Below are positions 56,290 through 64,000 of a stretch of 64,000 nucleotides of DNA, piece by piece (the stretch's first letter is position 1; each line of letters begins with the position of its first letter). The notes beneath the pieces were generated by a model that had not been told where the DNA came from, did not search any database, and saw nothing but the letters and a program-made list of their open reading frames with translations. Made by a program: the position numbers and the translations under genes. The stretch covers positions 1,798,001 through 1,862,000 of the forward strand of contig CM062388.1 in assembly GCA_031310005.1 (NCBI GenBank), written 5' to 3'. Source of the DNA: Dactylellina haptotyla (lineage: Eukaryota; Ascomycota; Orbiliomycetes; Orbiliales; Orbiliaceae).

Positions 56290-58683
56290 ATGCCAGTCGC
56301 CCACGTAAAAACCGGGCTGTGGGAACTCTACGGCGAACCCTTTTCTGAACGATGGATCTGGACTTTGGAGTATACACAAGCTTTCTGGCTAGTGGGGCTT
56401 TATGTTCCTGTCTTGACTATCATCCAGCAGCGAACATGGGTTATATTACGTTACTTGGTCTATATTTGGAAACGACCAGTTCGTATTCAAGGCGAAAATG
56501 ATGATAAGCTTCTGGATCTGGGCGCTCTAGAAGCAATAATAGATATATATCACACTTCTAGAATAATTATATCGCCTTACATCTGGGAACTCCGTCTTGG
56601 TTTATCAAAGGCGCTATTACCTTTTCGCGACTGGAAGAACGAGCCCAAGATAGCTCTATTTCCAACTTGCGTCCTTCAGACTCTACAAGGTTTGATATCG
56701 TTTCGATTTGAAAGTGTATGAAATACCCTCAATAACCTACGCGACCGCCCACTTATTAATAATTAAATCCAAAAAAAAATATTTTAGACTAGCACCGAAG
56801 ACCCGGATGAGTTTATTTACAACCAAGCCGTATCACCGTGGTTCGGAATAGTAGCACTAGTCAACGGAACAGGGTTTTTATTTATCAGTGTCCTATTTCC
56901 TCTCCTTTTAACTTCTGGGCCAACTGTGAGATCCAAAGATACGAACTACTGCCATTTCCGTCTTATGGATCAATTTAACGAAAATTTTGACGAGCTGTCT
57001 TCCTACGCAAATGCGCAATATCAAAAATGCTGGAATAAAACTGGGCGGACCTTGCGATACGATGGAGAGTGTTATAACTCGCCCCGGAGCTTTATAGTCG
57101 AGAATTTTCCCAGTGATAAATTCTGTCATTTTGGGGGAGGAGTATGTGTGGATGGTGTGGATATTTTGCAGATAACTCATCATAATATTACCTATCGAGA
57201 AGCAGGCCTGAACTCGCGGTCGAACCTCACAATAAGCCATCGCCTTGTTTGCAGTCCAATAAAATTAGATGAGTTCATTTTCTTAGGCTCCTTAGAGAGT
57301 TCCGTACCATCATCCAAGAAAAGAGGACCAGAGCCATTGCTATTCTTTGGAACCAATATTAGCGACCCAAAGCAAAATGAGGGTTTGGTAAAACTACTTA
57401 CACTTAACGGTCCTAACAAATGGTCTAACCAAAGTTCTGGACGCCTTATCGCAGATTCTAACTCCCCGGGGAAGGGACAGGTGCTTCTGCAGCCGGTCTC
57501 GTATCGCTTGAACAACACCCCGTTGCATAGTTTCCTCCACAAGCCAGACGCTACTACATTTATCATTATTTACCAAGCGCAAGGAGACACCCGATTAGAT
57601 AATTCGCTAGAAGACCCCATATTCTCCGCTCATATCAACGTCGATGGTTTTTACAAGCCAGATGTTGAGGCAACAGCAATTGGGTGTACCGAATCCTTCC
57701 GAGCATGCTTTTTTCTACACGGGGAGAGAATATGTACAGCGTGGAGTGGCGGATCGAAGCTCACAGACAGATTAACGCAGATTTTTTATGTAAATCGAGG
57801 AGACTATATAGAAAGAAATGGCGATCCTGGCGACTCTATCGAATTTGAAAAATCGGGAGCCAAAATCTTCAGCTTACTCGATGCCTACTCGAGTATCGAT
57901 CATGATATCTTCTCGGGTCAAGGAAGTGTATTCAACGCAAATAGCCAAAAGCCGATACCAATGCATTACGCCCGCGGTCAGGCGGTACTCCAAAGATCAC
58001 ACAGCAAGACTCTTTGGGAAGACGAAGTCATCGCTCCGTTCATTCGGGCATGGTATTATACTACACGCAAAATACGGGATGTCGCAACCACAAAAGATAG
58101 TGCAAGGTATCTAAGGGTGTATGAGGCTGACTCAGACAGGATCGGGGACGGAGACATGGACTTTTATCGAAGCTACCTGGACTCTATGAAATATATGTAT
58201 TGGTGTGATCGTATACTCCTACGGGATAATGACTACACCAATATTAATTTCGTGGGATTCATGATCTCCCTCGCTTTCATGGTAGCGATAGTACTCCTCA
58301 GTTTGCCTAAGACAGTATTACGTTCTGGGGGAGATCCAAAACAATATTTCCTAACAAAAATACCAGCCATTTACGGAATAATGGAAGGTTTGCTACAATA
58401 TGCGAAATATGGGTGGGCCATTTTTGTCCTTTGGTACCGCCGGACTCGACCTGCACTTATAGATCAATCATTCCAGGTGGAAGGAATTACCACTCAGAAT
58501 GTGCATCCGGCTTTTGAGAGTGATGTTCCCCTTGGTAGTACGCTGGGGTTAGACCAGGAAAACATAATCCCGTGGGGGTGCGAGGATTGGAACAGTGATA
58601 TCAATCTCGGTGATCTTGGTCCTGAACGGACTTACTACCACCCTGACAATCCCCTGCCCATGTCGCAACCATATCCGTATTGA
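56290..58683 (+). CDS. large fungal multi-pass membrane protein
   Basis: Exons 56290-56715 and 56788-58683 join at phase 0 to 773 residues. Membrane helices are likely around residues 30-70 (WLVGLYVPVLTII and ILRYLVYIW), about 155-180 (WFGIVALVNGTGFLFISVLFPLLL), near 660 (NFVGFMISLAFMVAIVLLSLP) and near 700 (YAKYGWAIFVLWY). Between them lies a loop of about 450 residues with many N-glycosylation sites (NKT, NIT, NLT, NIS, NQS) and paired Cys, so it is probably outside the cell or in a lumen. The soluble tail is acidic and Pro-rich. The layout matches large uncharacterised membrane proteins seen in several filamentous fungi; no function is known to me. The protein has no signal peptide of its own. 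Confidence 0.7.
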
Positions 58684-58889
58684 GTCCTTTATCAGTTCCA
58701 TATATTTAATTGTGCGGCTTTTACGTTGTAGTTCTAATTTAGGGCGGCGTGCGAGTATTTTCTGAATTATAGGTGATTGCTATAGTTTGTCATCTGTCTG
58801 AATGGAAATGGTGTATCTAGTACTATATTTTATTCCAAGATACTTCTCCAAAAATCGCCTACAGCCAGGCTCGGAGGCTCTACTATTTT

Positions 58890-60981
58890 TCAATGTTCAC
58901 AGCTAGAATATTATATCAGTAAAACATTTAAAATGTAAAGAAGCTCAGCACTAGTACATACAAGCTATATGTTCGTCCTTGAACCATCTGGCTTTGTTTA
59001 TTGAAAACGCTCCTTTCTGCGATCAGCTGGCGCCGATACTCTTCGGCAAGCTCTTGTGATATCACAGGCGGCAGCTTTTCGACGATCAGTTGAAAGATTT
59101 CTTCAGGTAATTGACCCATTTTACTTTGACGGAGGAGTTCTAAGACTTGTTCTCTGTCATGTGGTTGTTGAGGCGCTACTGTTCGGGTGGTTGGAATCTG
59201 CGATTTGATTTAAATTAATTAAGCTTAATTTTCAGACCGCGAGTAACATCTTACGTTGTGAGATTCATGAGGTTCGCACAAGAAGAATACCAATATCTTC
59301 CGGTAGCCGGGCTTTGTCTTGTCAACTAGCTCGAAAGGTTGGACTTGGTGCTGGTACACATTCGGAAATGCAATTATCCGGCCCTCCTAGGTATTACGGT
59401 CCTAGTTAGCACTCCCTCAATGACATAGCAAATGTACTATTTAACAGCTTCATACCGTTGCCGCAATTCGACCGATCTCTTGAACCATACGGCCCTCACC
59501 ACTATCCAGGTCATGCGCAGCGGTCCAGGTTTCGCTTTCCAACAGGTATTGGAACGTTCTTCTAAATGCTAGCTCAGATTCTTTTATATTCTCCTGTGCA
59601 TAGTAGTATATTCCGGTTGACACTATCCGCTCGTTCTACGAATGATACCCATCAGCCCGGTTTCCGTTAGAATGCTGGAACAAAAAAAGACTTACAAGCA
59701 TAGCCTCCACGTGCCAGCTCCCACCCGTATATGACGGGTTCTCAGGTGTAAGCACAATGTTAGCCATCTTAACGATAACCTTAAGATTTTTGCCTTCGAG
59801 TTGATACTCCTCTTTGATCACAGGAGGAGACCATATTTCGCTCATGCTTAAACTACCTTGTTCTTGTGAAGGGTAAAGTTGATATTCCTGGAGCGAATAA
59901 TCCACTTTGCCGCAATCAGTGCCAGTTTCCAGGCATTCCCTGTGCTTATAGCAGGGTCGCTTGCCGAGCTGGTTGAAATCAACGGTTAGCTCCTCCCCGC
60001 GTTCGAACTGTCCCATCATTTCCTCGAACTTTTCCTCATACTGCCCCCGGGTTATGAATTCTTCCGGCTCAGCATATCCGATAGGTCCTTTTGTTTTCGT
60101 ACTTTCGTGGCGACGCTGGTACAAGTCGGCCAAGACACAGTTGAAAAGCGGCACGAATATTGTAAATATCCTTTCTAGGATCGGATAGAATAGTTTTTGC
60201 TGATTCAAAGATGATAGGTTATTGACGTATGATCTTATAGTCGTGTTTCCGCCATCTTCTAACACCTCGAATTCTGATGGCAGCCAACAAAACCTATTCG
60301 ACCAGCCTTCCCGAGCTTTAAGATCAAAAATTTTATCCATGTCCCATTCTTCCACACCCTCTTCTACTTCAATTTCTTCGCCTGTTGTCACGTATACGGA
60401 CGTGTCATAGATGAGCGGCCACATCGATGGATGCACGAGATTCAGAACTTGCTTCTTAGATCCCGGATGCCAGTCCTTCTTCTCTTCAGGGACGTTCTCA
60501 AGGGTGGCGACAGCTGTAATCCCGCAGTCTCGATATCAATCACATCGTCGCACATCGATTACAAAAAACAGGTTCGAAAATATCACAAACCGTTGATAAG
60601 CGCTTGCCTCAACTCCTCTGGAACGGCATCATCAGCCTTCCACACGCAATCGATATGTGGCTCCAGCTTTTGTCCTTGCTCCCTCATTTCTAACACAAAC
60701 TTTCTATAAGCCAGCAATTCTTCATAAACAAACTGGACGTCGTTTTTATGCCACGATAGAACGTATCGTCCATTATTCCCATTATCGGCCCGCTCAGCCT
60801 CGCGGAACCATTTAGCCACGATGTTGCGGTCGAGAATCTTTTCAGTCCAATTGGGTTTGCTGCGGGCCGCAAGCGAGAAGGCGCGGAGGTATTTATCCCG
60901 CCAACAGTATGCCGGTAGAAAGCCTTCGCTGTCGAGGGGATGCGGGTAGAAGTCTGGGTCGTATATTGTCATCTTGGACAT
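58890..60981 (-). CDS. DUF4246 family protein
   Basis: Exons 60981-60591, 60513-59696, 59635-59456, 59386-59255, 59197-58962 and 58902-58890 join (phases 1, 0, 0, 0 and 2) to 589 residues. Family landmarks in order are RNIVAKWFREA, HPSMWPLIYDTSV, RFCWLPSEFEV, SYVNNLSSLNQQKLFYPILERIF, LKVIVKMANIVLTPENPSYTGGSWHVEAML, NERIVSTGIYYYAQENIKES, GRIIAFPNVYQHQVQPFEL and KPGYRKILVFFLCEP. The last exon is 13 nt and gives the end F-C-E-H, typical of DUF4246. The W-H-V-E and Q-H-x-V spacing recalls the metal-binding His of 2-oxoglutarate/Fe(II) oxygenase folds, but that is only a suggestion. No known activity. No targeting signal. Confidence 0.85.
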
Positions 60982-61982
60982 ATGAGGTCGCGTAATTGCA
61001 CTTTGGCCGCACTCGAAAAGCCAGCCAAAAAGCGGAAGGCTTTGGCCATGGCATGAGGAAGTTTGTGTTGTTTAGGAGAGGGGAAGTTCGGGCCAAGCAA
61101 AGCTTGTTCCTGGTAACCCTTTTGTGGATACGAAAAGGAATTTTCGAAGCCTGTCGGCTCTAAAATTACGGTAAATCTAGATTCTCTTAAAACGATTCAT
61201 CTACAAGCTCGTCGGCAACATCCGGTGCTATATTTTCGCGCTTCCAATGTAGAGTAACTCATGTTAAGCCCACGCGCAGTACTAGTATCCTCTGCAGCTC
61301 TGCAGCTCTGTGGTAGGTAACGTAAGTGTTGCCAAATCATTGAACTGGGAAGGTGACACCGCTTGCAGTTCTTAGTCTCGTTAGAACTTCAATAACCATA
61401 TCTGATATTTTCAAGATAACATGCTACAATAATTAAGTCAACGCTTAACGTCTTTTAAGACCAGACATATATTTGATCTATCACGCCATAGATTAAAAAT
61501 GTGCCGTGTTGTGTTTTGGTCTAGGTTGGAGACCACTCTCCACCGTAGTGAGGCGATTCCTCGGTAAGCTTCTCGTTCCTTAATCGGATTATGATTCCGC
61601 CGTAAGCAGTTCTTTCCTACCCAAGAAACTGGTTCTTGCCTCAAAATGGGTTTCTTGCGCCAGGGAGGTTTCTTGCAGGCGGCATGCTTTACAACCCTCC
61701 TTAAGCGATTAATCCGCCACGGGCGGTCTTCAGGACAACACTGTTCTTCTGAATATGCGTCCACGGCACAAGTTAAGATACGATATCGATACTAAATATT
61801 TATTGTGTTCCCTACTTCGAATAGAATATCTAAATATTTATTGTACCCCTTAGAAGGTAATATCTTTATATACAACGGAATAAAATTCTCTTGAACCATC
61901 TTGTAATCCTGACTAGATAGTGTATATACACCAGTTGGTCGGTCGCCACGGCAGTCCGACCTACCGAAACGTGGTCGTACGA
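60982..61982. other. intergenic
   Basis: No gene supported. Around 61610-61690 short TTTCTTG/CAAGAAAC copies occur, perhaps a worn repeat. A minus frame at 61438-61764 is taken as chance. Confidence 0.45.
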
Positions 61983-62513
61983 TTACCACCACTTCCAACC
62001 AGGCCAGTCGCAGCCGGGAGGATCGATTGGTCCCCAAGCCCAACTTGCAGCTGAGACGGCTTCACGAGTGCAATCGGGTAGATTTGGGCCACCAGGCCAG
62101 AAACCTCGGATCCAGAAGGTGGCATGACCCCAAGTTGGTGCCTGTCCCGCATCATAGTAGAAACCCCAGTCTTTGACTTCGGCTCCGCATTTTCCTCTAA
62201 GGTTATCGAGGAATCCATGGCCCCAGTCGTCATCCCAGGAGCCCCAGGTGTCGTAGCGGAAATAGTAGTCGGTCCAGAAATACCCATTGGAGCCACCATC
62301 TTGGGTGAAAACGTGGCAGATACCATTGGCACCCCATTCACGCTTATCGAGAGCATCGCTGGGGCTCGTATCGCCACGATTGGCGAGTTCTTTCCTGACT
62401 TTGGTAACACCCTCGCGTTTTTCGATGGTCTCTTTGACCGCGGCGGGAGGGACTGCCGCCGATGATACGAGCGCGATCAGAGAGAGCGCTGGAATAACCT
62501 TGGAGAACAACAT
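61983..62513 (-). CDS. secreted Trp-rich effector-like protein with Kex2 sites
   Basis: A single exon of 176 residues. The signal peptide is about 1-18 (PALSLIALVSSAA). Two Lys-Arg sites (EKREG and DKREW) bound a propeptide of about 40 residues for Kex2 processing. The mature part has four Cys (GICHVF, GKCGAE, LPDCTRE, PPGCDW) and many aromatics: GYFWTDYYFRYDTWGSW, KDWGFYYD, TFWIRGFWPGG and a WPGWKWW end. No family is recognised. Small, secreted, processed and disulfide-bonded proteins of this kind are typical of fungal interaction effectors, but nothing shows a target. The TATA is at 62686-62693. Confidence 0.8.
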   Translation of the reverse strand: MLFSKVIPALSLIALVSSAAVPPAAVKETIEKREGVTKVRKELANRGDTSPSDALDKREWGANGICHVFTQDGGSNGYFWTDYYFRYDTWGSWDDDWGHGFLDNLRGKCGAEVKDWGFYYDAGQAPTWGHATFWIRGFWPGGPNLPDCTREAVSAASWAWGPIDPPGCDWPGWKWW

Positions 62514-63590
62514 CTTGAGGGACCTAATTAAGAAAAAATAAACGTTAGATCTAGAAATCCATAGGTGGGAGTGACTCAGAAAAAGAGGCGTACTTGAAAA
62601 ATTTTCAACAAGAAGCCAATATTCTCGCTGAAGTTTTAATATTGGGCAGATAAAGTGAGCTGTCAGGAGAAGTCCTCCAGATCCCTATTTATACACGTTC
62701 TTTCCCATATATTGGTTCTAGATAACCTTAGAGTCCGGATATCTGGAAGCGCCTCCGCTAGGGAATTTGCCCGGTGGACAGATAGTCGATTTGTGATCAA
62801 CATAGGTATTTTCTTGTTTAGGAACTACGCCCAGGGATCTAAAGCAAGTTAATCCATCGCTCCGATTCAAGGATGTCGATTTGAACGTCGGCCAGCGGGT
62901 GTTTGATCCGATATATTCAGATTTATACAAGCTTCACCAGCCAAGCCACCAAGCTCACATATCAGGAAATAGAACCGATGGCAAAAGTTTATTCAGATCT
63001 TGCATGGCGCGGCAAGTCACTGCCAAATGGCGTGAGGCGCATTTTGGCTTTGTGGTGTGTATTGTTGAGGTTGTTATAATTTCGTTTGTGGAAACACACG
63101 ATTAGCCGGATCAGTAATCACCAATTTGTCTGCATTTCCTGCAGGGACGAGGTTAAGCAACCGCCTCAATCGCAGAGAGCGAAGGTGAAAGAAAAGAGAG
63201 GACCAATAAATATATCTGAATCAAGGAGTTTTCGCGGAGTGCGATTTTCCGCTCGTATCTGCGTTCCAGTTTAAAAGTTGTAAAGGGGAAGCTTGCCGTC
63301 ACAGTCGGAACAATTGTAATTTGACAGCGGGAGGCACCGAAAAGCAGCTATCCGCCTTTACAATGGAATAAGAAGCTTCTATACCGCCACAGATACCACA
63401 CAAGGTACTAGATCAATTGTAACACAACAGTATCCAATCATGTCCGTATTTGGGTCGCTTAATATTCTGACCCCTGAGTTTTCCCGGACCGATGGCTTCG
63501 TTTTGATCTAATAGGGATAATTGCATCTATTGTGGAATTTATGCGATGACAATGTAGCCAGAAAGCCAAGATGGAGAAATAATATCAAGT
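62514..63590. other. intergenic
   Basis: Promoter of the effector-like gene, then sequence with no supported coding frames. Confidence 0.45.
62686..62693 (-). promoter_or_regulatory. TATA box, effector-like gene
   Basis: TATAAATA on minus, 173 bp before ATG 62513. Confidence 0.5.
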
Positions 63591-63812
63591 TCAATTTATT
63601 TGCAGGCTTAATGCATGGCAGCAAATCATATCCACCATGATATCATCACCACAGAGAAATTCTACCCGTGGGTATTTCGCAAGTCGGATTTGACCGAAAG
63701 CTTCTTTTGTAATGATGGAGGGTCTAACTACTACTGGCATCGTAATTACACCTAAAAGTTCTCCTCCAGATAATCCAGGCGATATATTCTTGAAATATAT
63801 AGTTAAAAACAT
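63591..63812 (-). CDS. doubtful frame near the right edge
   Basis: 73 residues from ATG 63812 (IYFKNISPGLSGGELLGVI, YPRVEFLCGDDIMVDMIC). It could be the 3' exon of a gene running in from beyond 64000, with an acceptor-like CACTAAG just before it. No family is recognised. Confidence 0.25.
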   Translation of the reverse strand: MFLTIYFKNISPGLSGGELLGVITMPVVVRPSIITKEAFGQIRLAKYPRVEFLCGDDIMVDMICCHALSLQIN

Positions 63813-64000
63813 TCCTTAGTGAAAAGGTGACAGTTAATATATCGTACCTTTACCCTGGTGAACAATGCGGGAGATTCGCAATTTTTCTCCAAGTCCAAGT
63901 CCTATCAGGATCCAGATTCCCATATTCGCACATTATATTAATTCGAGCCAGGAGCCTAGGAGCATCCCTGGAGGAAACATACCTCCAAATCTGAACTCTC

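Noticed and set aside
1-64000. CRISPR array, secondary-metabolite cluster, intact transposon
   Set aside because: No regular spacer repeats, no synthase-type genes and no transposase or reverse transcriptase frames were seen.

Overview
This window is nuclear DNA of a filamentous ascomycete (Pezizomycotina). Protein genes are split by short introns of about 47-130 nt with GT-AG borders and CTAAC/CTAAT branch sites just before the acceptor. Many genes have TATA boxes, one tRNA gene carries an intron after anticodon position 37, and the families present are fungal ones: WSC-domain wall protein, tannase/feruloyl esterase, DUF4246, a fungal STAND-type N-terminal domain and R-type lectins. Order or genus cannot be fixed from the sequence alone. 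All exon joins were worked out by hand from splice signals and reading phase, with no transcript support.

Layout. 1-5 kb: a cytochrome P450 tail relic, an arrestin-domain gene and a GPI-anchored Cys-rich surface protein. 6-11.4 kb: two long, mostly helical proteins of unknown family transcribed away from a shared intergenic region of about 1.5 kb; the leftward gene has nine exons, two GC-AG introns and one in-frame stop. 11.5-16.2 kb: a doubtful small membrane protein, an NTF2/SnoaL-like protein and a complete TM9SF (EMP70) gene. 17.3-19.1 kb: a decayed SF1 (UPF1-like) helicase locus. 19.7-22 kb: a degenerate RNase III-fold protein and an acidic protein of unknown family. 22.8-32.2 kb: accessory genes for surface or secreted products, namely two paralogous beta-trefoil lectins, a small Cys-rich GPI protein, a WSC/mucin wall protein and a Lys/Pro-rich secreted peptide. 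32-41.6 kb: a W/Y-rich protein, a hypothetical protein, a PCI-domain (Thp1/PCID2/Csn12-type) protein, a 721-residue protein with a fungal STAND-like N-terminus and a small secreted Trp-rich protein. 41.6-48.6 kb: gene-poor, AT-rich DNA with relics, including a truncated paralog of the W/Y-rich protein. 48.7-64 kb: a tiny mitochondrial-type membrane protein, tRNA-Asn(GTT), a secreted tannase-family esterase, a short-chain acyl-CoA synthetase ending in a peroxisomal signal, a large fungal membrane protein, a DUF4246 protein and a secreted Trp-rich effector-like protein.

How the genes work together. Housekeeping functions (endomembrane TM9SF, PCI protein, acyl-CoA synthetase, tRNA, arrestin) are mixed with a rich secreted/surface set (at least seven candidates) suited to contact with other organisms or plant polymers. 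No secondary-metabolite cluster, CRISPR array or intact transposon was seen. The best leads are the divergent helical pair, the lectin paralogs with conserved 11-nt last exons, the W/Y-rich family with a full and a broken copy, and the palindromic CATAACG cluster near 48.36 kb.
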